Source of the DNA: Linnemannia elongata | Taxonomy: Eukaryota; Mortierellomycota; Mortierellomycetes; Mortierellales; Mortierellaceae | NCBI GenBank assembly: GCA_036320915.1 | Contig: JAXBDG010000024.1 | Coordinates: forward strand, 186,001 to 250,000 | Reading direction: 5' to 3' | Length of the DNA stretch: 64,000 nucleotides | In this document: positions 34,401 through 46,800 of the stretch, piece by piece | Layout: each line of letters starts with the position of its first letter | Numbering within the stretch: the first letter of the stretch is position 1 | Program-made: the position numbers and the translations under genes | Notes under the pieces: generated by a model | Told to the model about the DNA's origin: nothing | Database searches by the model: none | Seen by the model: only the letters and a program-made list of their open reading frames with translations

Positions 34401-34447
34401 AGACCGTTGAAGGTCGGCACCAAGTAACGATCGTTAATGTTTGACAT
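28410..34447 (-). CDS. CSC1/OSCA-type calcium-permeable channel with long C-terminal extension
   Basis: Four exons (minus strand): 34447-34284, 33308-31965, 31869-31676, 31582-28410. The first intron is 975 nt, the others 93-95 nt; phases close to 1624 aa. Exon 1 encodes the first transmembrane helix (LVAQIGLSVGVSVVCIGIFE). Exon 2 gives the late-exocytosis and cytosolic part (ILPTIRIPEEFYINNIGLDA, then VMFLRFLKMCLQF, then RSIFISRLPSNL). Exons 2-4 carry the 7TM core (NLSIWTIIVFWIFP, QNVLPIVFVTIFLALAP, LIREPTNIFGLLATNLPSGS, PQSILALVVTFIYSVISPLI). In yeast and plants this family forms osmotic- or stretch-gated cation channels in the plasma membrane or endomembranes. The core ends near residue 820; about 800 further residues are Ser/Pro/Gly-rich with a run of 13 Asp near the end, far longer than yeast CSC1 (782 aa). 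This tail is probably cytosolic and disordered. Confidence 0.88.
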
Positions 34448-35013
34448 CCTCTTTGTCCTGTCCTTGTCCTGCTGTCCTTCTTTTCACTTGTGTTGATTTG
34501 GTTGATTTAGTTGTCGGCTACGGTTTGATGGATGAATGTTGCTGAAAAGATTGACTTTGTGTGGATGAATGGAAGATAGTGTGGATCAGGAGCAATGAAA
34601 AAGGAAGACAAGGATGGGAGAGATGAAGTCGCTGATAATAATACAAGTGAGAGGAGAGGGGTGAGAGGAGGGAGAGAAGGAAGAGTGGAAAGAAGAAAGA
34701 GGAGTGAGTGTGTGTGTGTGTGTGTGTGTTGATGGTTAATGAGCGATGGAAGAAGAGGAAAGGGAGGAGAGAAAGAGAGCGATAAACGAAGGAGGAAGAG
34801 AAGAGAGGGAGAGATAAAGAGGAATAGGGAATGAGAGGATATGAGATATGGTATGAGGGAAATGAGGCAGGATAGAGAGCGAGAGGAAGGGACAGGGACG
34901 AGGAAGAAGGGACGAGGAAGAAGGGATTAAAGGAAAGAGGAAGAAGAGGATAAGAAGAACTCTCGACGAGTAAGAAGAGAGGGAGGTGAGGTGAAGGAGA
35001 GAGAAAGAAGGAG

Positions 35014-35047
<34 letters not shown>

Positions 35048-37080
35048 GCACAGAAGGGAAGGGAGAAAATAAGAAAAGGTAAAAAGGTAAAGAAAGGAAA
35101 GAAAGTGGTTGTCCGTTATCTGTTTTCTGTGGCTGAATGTGGATACACATTGGCTTAGTCCGAAATCAGAAATACATATATATATATTCTAATGGATTGG
35201 CTTGCTTGCTCGCATTGCATCCATGTATTGCAATGGGAACTAAAACACGGTCCATAGTATGCAACCACTCTGGATGTCTTTGTCCTTGTCCCTTGTCCTT
35301 ATCCTTGTCCTTGTTCTTGTTCTCGTTCCTGTTCTCGTTCTTGTTCTTGCTCTTCAATCGTCTTTTTTTATTCCTCATACGACAACAAAAGAGCTTATCT
35401 ATTTTTTCCCAGGGGTGGATATCGAAGAGCACCTGATGCTCTACAATCCTCACCCTAGAAGCCCCCCCTTTTCTTCCTAAAAACCTCACAAACCCTGGTA
35501 ACTCGCATAATACCCTTACTCTCCAACTCGCTCCCAAGTAAAATACTCTTAATCCCCCTCACCCTCTCCCCATTTTTCCTTGCCTTCTTTTGCTATCATC
35601 ATTCTCCCACCCAAAGTCATTCACGTCTTTTCTTCATCCTTCCTTCAAAACTCTGGAAAAACTAACCCCTAACACAGCAACACACAAGCCCTAAACTCCG
35701 CGAAAAAAAACTAGTCTGAATTATGCGACAAATGCTGTCACCTTCTTCGGTTACCCTAGACGACCACTTTCTTATTTCCTTACGCTATTCTGCGCAACTT
35801 GTAGGCTTGACCTAACCTTTTTTTTTTCCGCCATACCACAGCCAGCCCTCTTAGTGTGAACACCATGAGGTCACTCCATACAACAAAGAAGGCAAGAAAC
35901 AAAACAAACATGCCAGAGTCCACATCCTACCTACCAACCCGGAAAATCGCACATCCGGGGGGGGGGGAGGGAGGAGAAAAAAAAAGTAGCTATCAAGCAA
36001 ATCAGCGCTAAACTCTTGCATCAGCTACTTATTTCGTAACTCTTAGTGTCTTGGGACTCTCTACAACAAACAAACAAACAAAAAAAAATATCAGGGAGGG
36101 TCAGGGAACCTTTTTTTTTCTTCCTCTTCTTAGTTTTGTCTGTTCTTTACACTTTCATCACCCATTTTGTAAGCAAAACAAGAAAAAAGAAGAGAAGAAA
36201 AAAAAAAAAAAAAGGGAGAGTTCGCTGTTATTGTTGTTATGTTCTTGCTCCCTCCTTCTTTGATACACATATCTCAAGGAGGATCTGAAAAAGAAAAGAT
36301 GCTTCAAGGAGACAGAGGGAGGGGGGTCAGGGAAGACAAAGAGGAGATGGTGTGGGGGGGTTGGTTGGTTGGACATCTTTGGGGCCAGAAACGGAAATAA
36401 AAATCATAGAAAACAAATAGCCCAACAGCCATCTTATCCAGGAGAAGGAACAAGTGAACGACTACAAAAAAGGAAGTGAAGAATCGAGGAGTGAAAGATC
36501 AAGGAAGGGCGAATGAATAGTCAAGGAGACAGCTCCTTCCTGTCAGTCTAAGGTGTGTTACTTTTGTCTTGGCCTTTGTTCTCTTCGGCTGATCTCCTAG
36601 GCTTTTCTCTTTTTTTTTTTTTTGTCCCTTGGCGAAGCAAAAGCCAACATCTTCCTTTCTTGATCAACGAGAGGTGACAGAAGAAAAACGACAACGCCAA
36701 AGGATGGTGATAACTCATCAACTGACAAAGTGGACATTGACCAGGCAGAGATTGTAGTGTCACAAGGGAAAGATCCTTCGTTACACATGGGTACGTCCAA
36801 GCGGATACATATCGAATAAAGGGACACAACAAAAAGATAAAGGAAGAGCGAGAGCAAGGGATCGCACAAAAAGAAGCAGAAAAGACATTCTCCTTACCCC
36901 GTCATGGAGTAATACCTTCAGGGCCAAAGACCACCATCATCATCATCCTTGTTACTCTACACCTACGCCTACCTCCTTGCTATAATAACTGAGAGCAATA
37001 ATATATGATGTTTTCCCTAAGGCTAATGATATTCCTTTTATTGACCAAAATACAATACACGCTTCCTTCCTTCTAGTTGT
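34448..37080. other. 2.6-kb gene-free region with simple repeats
   Basis: The first 700 bp are strongly purine-rich on the plus strand, with (GT)n near 34708-34730 and (GA)n near 35015-35045; this is the pyrimidine-rich leader and promoter of the channel gene. Further on are (ta)n at 35176, a cttgtc/ttctcg-type repeat at 35280-35350, A-runs and G-runs at 35957-35970 and 36352-36361. Open frames here are low-complexity. I see no gene. Confidence 0.6.
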
Positions 37081-40000
37081 CTAGTTGACGAACAGGAATC
37101 GCAGATCCTCAGGTGTTAATCGAGCCAATGCTCCTGGATCCTTGCCTAGTAGAAGCAACAGCATGAGAATAGACAATTGCATTAATACAAAAGGTACCAT
37201 TTGAGAGCACATTCCACACCACAAAAAGAGAAGCGATGCACAATGATCTGATAATTGCATCTCAGCAAAACACAAATTGCTAACAAAAAGACAATGGCAT
37301 GGAGGAACCTTCGGACATTATTGGATTAAAAAAAGGAGAAAGAAAAAAAAAGGTAGAAAAAACCTTACCGATAGTACTGTCAACCATGGCCTGCTTCTTC
37401 TCCTGGAGCTGCAAGATTCTGCTCTCAATCGAGTTCTCAATAATCAGACGTGTAATCACAATCGGTCGGTACTGTCCAATGCGATGAATACGGTCCATCG
37501 CCTGCAGCTCTATTTTTTTCACATCGAACAGCAATCATTCAAAAGTCTGGTCAGTCACGTTTATCTACTACCATACACGTGTATACATCCACTCACATTC
37601 AACAGAGGCAGATGGGAACGAACCTGCAGCGGGATTCCACCAGGGATCACAGATAAAGACGCGACTGGCGGCGGTCAAGTTCAACGCAACACCGCCTGCC
37701 TTCAACGAGATCAAAAACACAGTAACTGTGGGGTCATTTGAGAACTTTTTGATTGAAGCATCGCGTTGGAACGGCGTCATATGTCCATCCAACTTCACAC
37801 ACTATTTATATCATTGAAAAACAGCCCGAATCAAATGGACATCGTGTTAGATTTCCTGCAACCTCTCATTGGCTCCAACTTTTTCTCATGCATTGCACCC
37901 GTGTCACCTAGCAAATTTACCTTGAAGCCAGCCTTCTCAAGACGCCACTTGATCAGATCCAAGAACGTGACAAACTGCGAGAAGCAGATACTTCTAAAAA
38001 CCCATATGTTGCAGAACAGGCGATGTCAGCAACCAGCGACAAACAAAACATTGACAAAAGATAGCGACAAAGAGAAATTAACATACTTGGTGGAGCGATC
38101 CTCACGCTGAAGCTTATAGAGATGCTCGACAAGGGCCTCAATCTTGGTAGAGCTGCGCCAGGTGTCCATGTTGATGCGGTTGACAATCGAGGTACGAGCA
38201 AATGTCTTGTGACGAATCTCTTCATCAGCCTCTGTCTCGTCCTTCACATACGTCGGTTGTTCAAGATCAATCGACAATGGAATATGGCAGACAGGGCACT
38301 CTGGTGCCTCAATCGACGAAGATGTGATGTATTGATCTGCGTCCTCACGACAGAACAGGTGGTGGCACTTGCTTACAATCGGGTCTTCAGCCTATAGAGC
38401 AGTATAGGGTATAAACGCGAGCTGTGAGGAAAAATTCATAACAGAGACAGGCATACCGTAAAAGGAACGGAAGGGGTACCTCTTCTTGGCAGATTGAACA
38501 GACGAGAGTCTCGGGGAGACCGATCTGGCCAGGCTTCACTTTCTTGAGGACAAGATCTGGATGGTCGACCATCTGTCTCATCTTGGTCAGCAACTCAAAA
38601 ATGTTGGCATAGTTGTTGAGCACTGTGCCTTGCTCCACATAGGTAGAGAACTTGCGCTTGGTATCACTAAAGAGAGACTCGTACAAATCCTCCTCCTCTT
38701 CATTGAAAAGGTAGCGGCTAACGGTCATCTTGCGTGGAGGTAGGCCTAAGTCATCAGCTCTCTCGACTTTGGTTCTTCTCAGCATGATGCGATCCAGGAG
38801 CTTTCGGAGCTTGTGGAACGCCTTTTCACCTGAACCCTGGCTACCAAAATGCTGGATTGGTTTCAGGATCTCGTTATTCCACCAACAAGAGTGGCTATAT
38901 AGTACACGCAACGAACATACGTACATTGAGTCAGTCCTCAGTCTTTTACCGCAAGTATGTACAAAGTGAGATAAATGCATAATCTGAACACAACTTACTC
39001 CATGGGTCTGTGGCCGCAGTCATCACAATCCTTCATGTTGCTGTATTTCCAGTGCAGAGACTTGCATGGGCACTTCTTGCAATAATAGTATCTACATGTT
39101 TACAAGTAGGATGGACATAATATCAGCACACAGCTGTCGTTTAGAGGACCTCTCTGATATGAACAAAAACGAGAACAACCTTACCCAAAAGGATCGGCTT
39201 GCATGAAGCGAATTAGGGAGTAGAGTTCTCCAACGCGGTTCTGCATGGGGGTGCCTGACAGCGACCACTTCCTATCAGACTGCAGCGCAAACTAATACAC
39301 CCACAAAAAAGACGTCAATTTACGTTTACTATAGAGCAATACTTAACAAAACAAAAATATAACACAAGCAGCAAGAATTGATTATAAAAATGGGGAATAG
39401 TACTTACAGCAGATCGAGCAGTGTTGCAGGAACGCTCTTTGATGTTGTGGGCCTCGTCAAGAACGATTCGGTGCCAGTTGATGCGGTGCAGCAACGAGTC
39501 CTCCTTCACAGTCACATCCTTTTTCCTCACACCATACTTTTGCTTTCGGTAACCAGCCTCAATAATCGAGTCTTTCAGCACACAATAGAGAACAGATGAA
39601 AATGTTACTACACCGACCAAACCACCTCATCATATCAAGAAAAGGCGATAGCAGGGGACAAGGAGGCTTACAGGTGGTAAGGACGACGTCTTGCTTCATG
39701 AGTTCAGACATGCTCTCGGTACGGTTGCTGCCATGGAAGATGAGGACCTTAAGGGAGGGAGCGTGCTCTTGGATCTCGTTTCTCCACTGCACAATGGCAA
39801 CAGTTGGCGCGACGATCAAGTTGGGCTTTCCAGGCTCTGCCAGCAACAGGGAGATCATCTGGATAGTCTTGCCCATCCCCATCTCGTCCTATATGCAAAG
39901 GAGTAACAGACATCGGTGTAAATGCGTGTAAGTAGTGAGTGGGTGATGTCAGAGAATAGGAATAATGATTGCTTGGTGTGAAACGGCTTTAAAGAATGAG

Positions 40001-41285
40001 AGGAAAGACTTACGGCGAGGATGCCGCCCTTGAACTATCGTCGGACAAAATTTACCATCAAGGCAAATGGTTAGTAAGTTAGGACAATACAATTAATAAC
40101 AACCACAGAGGATATGAGAAGCAAGGAGGATATCAGGCGTCATACCTGCGTGTTTTCTTGCTTTCGCATCCAAGCCAAACCTTCACGCTGGAATGGCAAA
40201 AGGGTCAGCTTGAGACCCTCAGGCTGATCTGCCAACTCAGGAGCAATGACCCCGACCTTATCGAGTTCATCCCAAACAGTTCCCAGCTCGGGATGTTGCT
40301 CGATCAACTGCAAGTTGACCTTCTCCATCTATTCGGAGAACAATCATGCGACCAAAAACATCCACATAATTAATATCAACTCGCAAATGTCACCAATAAA
40401 CCAACGTGTGGGTCAAGAATGAGTATAGAAAGTTACCCATGTCATCCTGGGTTGTGCTGTGCGAGCAGTCCGACGACGACGAGGGGCAGGTGCAGGAGCA
40501 ACATCCGACTCAGAGGAAGACGACGAGCTGTCAGAGGAGGCAGACTCGGAGTTCTCATCAGAGTCTTCAGTGACGACAGAAGCGTCGCTATCGTCATCCT
40601 CATCATCGTCGCTTTCCTCGATCTGAGCAGCGACAGCGGCAGCGGCTCTCTTGGAGGCGGAGCGGGTAGGTTTGGTCTTCTGGATCTTGGAAGCAGGGCG
40701 GGCGACAGCAGCCTTAGATGGCTCTTTCTTGACAACAACCTTGGTAGCTTGGGCTCTTGTCAGTCTAACTCTGCGAGTAGGCGCAATTGCAGCCGAGCTA
40801 CCTTGCACAGAGTCGTCATCATCATCATCTTCTTCTTCCTCCTTCTTGACAATATCATCCTCCGAAGGAGTTCCTTCTTCCTTGACGGCCACCTCAGCCT
40901 TGACTTTGACATTCCGAGTGACCCTAGCAGAGCTACGAGTTCGCTTGATGACAGGGATGACAACCTCAAAGTCGGTTGCCCGCCGTTTTCCAAGAGCAAT
41001 AGCACTAGGGAGGATGGCAGTCGAAGGTTCAAAGTCGTCTTCATCATCGTCATCGTTATCGTCGCTAGAGACGAGGGCAACTTTGCCCTTCTTGTCGTCT
41101 TCATCGTCGTCAGAGTTGAGGTCGAGTTTTGTGAGGGAGAGACTTGTGTTGGGAGAGGAGGATTCAGAGTTCATTTGACTCTGGGGTGCCGACGAGACGA
41201 CGGAAGAAGGAGTAGACTGCTGACTCCGTAATGTGGTGCGAGTGGTTCTTGTGGCCCCTGCGGCGAACTTTGGCTTTGGTGGCAT
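37081..41285 (-). CDS. RAD16: DNA repair protein RAD16 (SNF2 ATPase with RING finger)
   Basis: Thirteen exons (minus strand): 41285-40437, 40328-40146, 40034-40014, 39888-39672, 39571-39408, 39291-39185, 39091-38999, 38894-38480, 38391-38087, 37993-37921, 37801-37624, 37509-37369, 37145-37081. All introns are GT-AG and the phases close to 936 aa. Residues 1-280 are an acidic, disordered N-terminus. SNF2 motifs are complete: [33 protein letters not shown] at 460-465, [41 protein letters not shown]. The RING lies between the two lobes (C677, C680, C692, H694, C697, C715, C718) with Asp700 where yeast Rad16 has Cys. The end [18 protein letters not shown] matches the yeast terminus. With RAD7, RAD16 drives global-genome nucleotide excision repair of non-transcribed DNA and is an E3 component. 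Exon 3 has only 21 nt. Confidence 0.95.
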
Positions 41286-41639
41286 GGTCGAATGTTAATT
41301 AAAGGGAGAGAGGGGAGTAGGAAGAAAAGATGAATGGACCCTTTTGGTTGTTGCCTTGATGGATGCAAGAAGGCTAGAGTGCAAAAGTCAAGGAAGTGTC
41401 AACTGAGGAAAGGGACAAGAGAAGTAAAAAAAAGGGTGGAAGAAAAAGAGAGAAGAGACAGAAAAAAGGGTCCTCGGCGGGAATAAAAAGATAAGCGAGA
41501 GATACATTCGACCGCCGTTGCCACCAAATGTGTTCTTCTTGTTCTTCGTTTTCATATGCAGTCCAGTCAGGCGCTTCTTCACCCTTAATAGCGTTTCATT
41601 CCAATCCCACTTTCCAAGTAAAGCTTGGGCAACAACGAA
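41286..41639. other. Spacer upstream of RAD16
   Basis: Purine-rich next to the RAD16 ATG, then mixed sequence merging into the decayed F-box locus. No separate feature. Confidence 0.4.
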
Positions 41640-43190
41640 AACAAGGAAGCCTCTTTCCCTTCATGCCCCTTATTGCACTCAACAACCTCGAATGCAGAAT
41701 GCCAGCAGCACCAAGGCTACCACCACCGGCGTTCACCGACCAACTCTGCTTCTATCATCGAGTCGATTTCAACAACTTGCCCCCTCCTTGCTGCCACCAT
41801 CACCCCTCAGGTCCCAAGAGATTCTCACAAGCATCCTCTCTACATTCACAATAACCCCAACTCGCCAAACGCTTCATAATCTCGCGTGCGTGGAAACAAG
41901 CCGCGGTCCCGTTGCTCTGGCCGTCCATTGACAACTCATGTCACAACCCAACGTTAAGACCTTGCTAGCCGGTCACGGCCACCATGTCATCTATCTGGAT
42001 CTGTGACTCGTCAACACACAGCACTTTGTCCTCCAGGTCCAGAGAGTGATTCCTTTTATCAGGCATCTTTATCTCACCTCGTCTCATCCAGAACAAGGAG
42101 CAACACCTCCTATATTGGCGGGCCTAGCCAGCAAGGTCACATCTATCGTAATTGTGATCTTGGACACGGTCGCTCATCAACTGTTTACCCTCAGGCTGGA
42201 TATTGGGACCCTCGTAGAACAAGACGCCAGTGCATTCTTCCCGACTCTGAGGGCGATCCAGGAGCTGGAACTGATTGGATGCAGATAGCACGTGGTAGAT
42301 GCTGTTGTGAACAATGGGCTGCGACATCTCATCAAGGTTGTCTGTGTTGGCGTTGGAGCCACCTTCGGGTCTGTACCACTGAAGAAGGCGTGTTTGGCGA
42401 CATCTCCTTGTGAGATCTTTCCCTGGTCTACAGACCTTGGACTTCTTCAATGACTCTCGCATCACGCTTATAGGCTTACATGGATTCGCGGATAATTACA
42501 AAAAGTTGGCTCGCTTACAGCTACAGTGCTGTCCCTATATTGGATCTGATGGGATATCAGCGTTAATCAAGGCGTCTCTTATCTCTGGGACACTCATATG
42601 TGAACGACTCGATCTTAATGGATCTGGCGTCATCACTTGGCCGTGCATCTCGTCTGCGGAGCCTGTCGGTATCTTTCTCGCCACTCATCACAACAGCTGG
42701 CATCCGAACCATAGTCGACCCTTGTTTCGACTTGGAAGAACTGGACTTTGAATTGTGCCCGGAAGTCCTTGACGTTCGATGACTAGGAGCCCATGAATTC
42801 TGATGACAAAGTGTTTTACGAAGCTGACGACGGGGATTTCTTAGCGCCTGATGTAGAGGAGTCTGAGAAACCTGACTATAAAGAGACTTACGAGCCTGAA
42901 GACGAAAACTCCCTGGGTTCTGAGGACGAAACAGAGGATGAGGACAACAGCAAGGCCACTCGAAGTGATATCACAAGCTCTGAGCGATTCAACAGCCATG
43001 GCAGTTTGACTCTGATGATGATGACGACGATCAAAGTGCGGATATGTACCAGGATGACAGCGACTATCTTCAAAATGAGGGTGAAAGTGGTGTCGACAGT
43101 GCTGGCCTGGACGACGATGATGGTGAAGGAGTTGTTCAGGATGATGACAGTGAAGATGAGTGTATTTACTAGGATGAGAAGTCTGAAGAG
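41640..43190 (+). pseudogene. Decayed F-box/LRR gene with acidic tail
   Basis: Protein-like pieces occur in consecutive but different plus-strand frames. An F-box-like start (EILTSILSTFT, then after a shift AWKQAAVPLLWPSID) appears near 41820-41930. Leucine-rich pieces follow: FPGLQTLDFFNDSRITLIGL, then LARLQLQCCPYIGSDGISAL, and NDSILMDLASSLGRASRLRS up to ELDFELCPEVLDVR around 42410-42780. A long acidic stretch (DDGDFLAPDVEESEKPD, then EDENSLGSEDETEDEDN) begins near 42793. Several frameshifts and stops separate these parts with no splice sites to bridge them. It is best read as a dead paralogue of the intact F-box genes; an LRR gene with many unrecognised introns is the alternative. Confidence 0.6.
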
Positions 43191-43489
43191 GACCTGTAGG
43201 GTTTTGAGTGAATCTTCGGTCGTCTGGATGGTGAGATGGTCGCACCTTTGTTGCTTATTTGTGAATCTCCTTCCCCAAGCTGGAAAAAAAACTAGATAAT
43301 GAAAAACAAAGTGTCTATCTAATAAAGTGCACGTGTATTCCTCATGGCAATGAGATATTCATTTCGATGTGGGTCAATGGCTTCAAAGAAAGGTTTCCAG
43401 AGCGACAGTTGTAAGAGCAAATAAAGCTAGTAGTTTAATTGTAGAAGGAGCAAAAGCAAGCAACGACAAGTCACCTCCATCCCTCCATC

Positions 43490-45516
43490 TTACGAATGAA
43501 CGGAGGTAGCATGATGATGATGTTGCTGCTGCTGCTGTTGATGGGCCTGTTGCTGCTGCTGGGCCTGCTGCTCCTTGTGCTTCGTAATCAGCTTTCTGAC
43601 ATACGCTCCCACAGGCTGATGGCCCTCCTGGGTAATACAGAGCATCTTTCTCTTGGAGTCCGACCACTGCACAACGCCCAATTCACTCGCATACTCAAGC
43701 GTGCTCTCAAAGTCTTGTTGTCGATTAAACTGCGAGTAGTTCCATGAGGGTGCCGCACGGAGTCGGTTCTTTTCGATTTCCCATAAGCGGATCTGATCGA
43801 CGACGGTGAGGGGCAGGACGGGAGAGTGTTTCCGCATTTGTGCGTGGGCGTGGGCGGAGAGGTAGGTGATAATTTGCTCGGCGGTGATGCCGTTTGAGAG
43901 GGCTCGACGGATACTGTCCCGGGTGACGACGCCTGTTACCATGTTGGGGAACCGGTCTCGCAGGTGGACGAACAGGTTCAATACTGCAATTTGCAACGGC
44001 GAATCTAATTTGATCGATGTAACAAAACAAACGATGTGCATATTAGCTGCCAAACTTCATATCAACATTGATGCAATTAAAACGCATAGGTCCAATGACA
44101 CATACCGGTGTAGGCGTAAACGCGGTAGTTGGTCTCGATGACAATGAATCCATGACCATCCTCCTCCTCCTCTTCAGTCTTCCTGACAGCAGCAGCCGCA
44201 GAAGCCGCATTCTTTGTAGCATTCGAATGTGACCCCAACATAACTGGCGTTCCAGACGTCAGCGTCGTAGCAAGTCTCGTAGGATAATACCGTCTGCTCC
44301 CGCGTTTCCTCTGATACACAATCCCATACGCCTTCAAGTCCTCCAACAGATGTGTCTGCGAGGGTGTCAACTTCTCGGACGAATAATCATTCCCCAACTC
44401 GAGCGACCCCAACTGAAAAAAGAACGTCAACACCTCCACCAGATCCATATTCAAACTCTCCGCCATGTTCAAGTACTGCAGCAAGAACGCCCACACCTGG
44501 GTGTTAATATCCTGAAGCAAGAACTGGAATCCCTTGTTGGTGATCGTAGGAACTCCAAAATCCTGCCGCGCCATCTGACTCGCAAACTCGCGGGCATCCA
44601 TGTTCTCAGCCTGCTGAGCGTTCGACCCTCCGGTCATGAGTCCACTCCGCCCCAAGAGGTTCAGAACTCCCTTGCAGGGAGGTTTACCCTCTGTGGTGCC
44701 CACCATGAAATGTAAGATTGCCTCCCATTGCTTTGTTGCATAGTCGTCCAGGAATGCAATATCGACATGATGCTTGTCGGGCGTCGATGTTGCCAATCCA
44801 AAACTCTCCGAGTTTCCACTATTTTTGAATGAAACATGCAAATGTAACAATTAGTTCTGTTTCTTTACGTGCTAAGCATCAGCAATTTGCTGATGAGATG
44901 AAGTGAACGACATACCCTCCGGTCAAGGCGTTCCTGAATTCTTGCAGAAACGTGGGGTTCATCTTGTAGTTGTTGTGTTGCTCTGTGAAGATATGCAGCG
45001 CCTTGAGCCTTGTCATCGCCTCCATTTGCTTTCTATTATAAGATAAGACAAATAGCAACCAAAAAAAAAAAGTCAGCCTCCGAGTCGTGCTTATGTCCTG
45101 CGGAAATAGCTCAAATCAATCCGTCGTAGTCCTTGCTTCCAAATTTACGAAAAGATGTTGTGTTGGTGCTGCAGCAGACACAGAGATGAAGGACGTACGT
45201 GATGCCAGCGCCATCCTTGAACCAGAGCCGCATCTCGTTTACGGGAATGGGTTTATCGACATAGAGACAGGACATGATGATTTGTTTCCCGAGTGGTGGC
45301 AAAAGGCTACAAACGAAAAATAAAAAAAAAAGTAAAAAGCCAAAATCATTATCATCAGGATCATTGTCACACCAGAGCGTCGAAGCACCAAAGCAAAGAA
45401 AGAAGGCCATACCGAAAGATAGCAAGACATGTTGCGGGCTTCTGGTAGAGGCGGCTGAAGGTGTGTTCTGGTAGAGTTTCGAGGTACTCGTGGATGGACG
45501 TCTGGAACTTTGACAT
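43490..45516 (-). CDS. TFB2: TFIIH core subunit TFB2 (p52/GTF2H4 homologue)
   Basis: Five exons (minus strand): 45516-45413, 45306-45199, 45032-44916, 44818-44106, 44004-43490. GT-AG introns of 97-166 nt; phases close to 518 aa. Family landmarks in order: LPEHTFSRLYQKPATCLAIF, LGKQIIMSCLYVDKPIPVNE, LDDYATKQWEAILHFMVG, NKGFQFLLQDINTQVWAFLL, MDLVEVLTFFFQLGSLELGN, YQRKRGSRRYYPTRLATTL, GFIVIETNYRVYAYTG, LRDRFPNMVTGVVTRDSI, LPLTVVDQIRLWEIEKNRLR. TFB2 is a structural subunit that anchors and stimulates the XPB/Ssl2 ATPase in TFIIH, serving RNA polymerase II initiation and nucleotide excision repair in the nucleus. The protein is about 55 residues longer than human p52, because of an acidic/Ala insertion before GFIVIETNYR and a Gln/His-rich C-terminal tail. 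The neighbour about 2.2 kb downstream is RAD16, on the same strand. Confidence 0.95.
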
Positions 45517-45802
45517 TGGTGCTAGCTGTTGTTATGATTGCGAAAGGGTTCTGGCCTGATGCTGTAATTCTTCCTCTGTATTCGCCTTGTTGACTAGTTT
45601 ACTGTCCTGTAGTTCTGACTGCGCAGGCTAAAGTACTTCAAGTGTCTTTGAGTTCTTCTGTAAGACAAGTAGTGTTGAAGCGAAAGTGGTCGACAATGAG
45701 GATGAACATGGCGTGTGCGGTGCTTTTTCAAATAGAAAAGAAAGGGGGAACAACTCACAGTCTCACTCTCTGACTGGAAACTGGCTCGGTGGCTGATCTG
45801 AG

Positions 45803-45816
45803 CACGTGACTATTGG
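45803..45816 (-). promoter_or_regulatory. E-box plus inverted CCAAT, TFB2 upstream region
   Basis: cacgtg at 45803-45808 followed by tattgg (CCAATA on the minus strand) about 290 bp upstream of the TFB2 ATG. Both are classic fungal activator sites; function is inferred from position. Confidence 0.3.
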
Positions 45817-46730
45817 AGGCTTAGCCGCTTTCGTATCTACAGACAGAGTCGCGATCGGGCAACGCGAACTCGTTCCTGAACTCGGCTTGTCTTGAAACAA
45901 AATGAAACTATCGTTCCTCCAAGAGCGAGGAAAATAACAATCGAACTTGAAGGAAACGTGATAGGATGGGCATTCAAGAACGAGCTTGTCAAAAAGAATA
46001 TCATCATTTTGTCTTATGACAGGTTGGGCACAAACGAGAAAAAAAGGAGATGAAAATGGCTTGCGTGGAATCGAAGAGGCCCAAGAGTAAACTAGGTGGA
46101 ATATCTAAGTGGTTGATGCATGTGCACAATATGGTGGGGGCTCTGACCTCTTTTAAACCCATCTGAACAAACACAGAGACGGGGCTTTGCTTTTTCCTTT
46201 TCGTTGGATTTTTGATTTTGTTTACTTTGCGTGTTAGTTTGGAGCATAGCGAGACGAGAGGCTTTTGATGAAGGAGGGGAAAGACAAATAAACAATTGAG
46301 GAGGGCTCCCTGACTTGTAAAGGAACTGCCAATTGTTCTTTACCCGAGGAGAACAAGAACGAATTCTTTTCCAGGGTCCGATACATGAAGTGTCGGTGGT
46401 TGATGGCGACCATGTACTTTATCGGATGTATTCAAGGGATATCCTTTCTGGCATGCGGCTCATCAAGGTTCCAAGGGAGAGAGGGAAGGGAAGGGAAGAG
46501 AGGTAATGCTCACATAAAGAGAAAGAGGGAGAGAGAGAGAGAGTCCATCAGATAATTAAAAAAGGGAGAAAGGGAAAAGGGGATTCGATTTGTCAGAGTG
46601 AGAGAGGAAAGAAAGGAGCCTTTTCTTTTGTTGACAGACAGGTGGAGAAGCGACAAGCAAAGTGTGTGCCTTGTAGCGACAACAATGGCAACAATAAAGA
46701 GAATGATGGTGCGCACACATATCCACATAT

Positions 46731-46800
46731 CAACAGCAACAACAGCAACAGTAACAACAGCAAAAGCAACAGCAACAACAACAACAGCAATGACAAAAAA
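46731..46800 (+). repeat. CAACAG/CAACAA microsatellite
   Basis: Imperfect triplet repeat (caacag, caacaa, aacagc) of about 70 bp ending in an A-run. Either strand reads as homopolymeric Thr/Ala or Leu, not a gene. Confidence 0.75.

Noticed and set aside
34518..35150. 210-codon minus-strand ORF
   Set aside because: Ser/Leu/Phe low complexity produced by the purine-rich tract in the channel gene's 5' region.
40419..41231. 270-codon plus-strand frame opposite RAD16 exon 1
   Set aside because: Shadow of the acidic repeat-rich RAD16 N-terminus; its protein is a mirror of Asp/Glu codons.
45087..45323. 78-codon plus-strand frame
   Set aside because: Lies antisense to TFB2 exon 2 and introns; no independent support.
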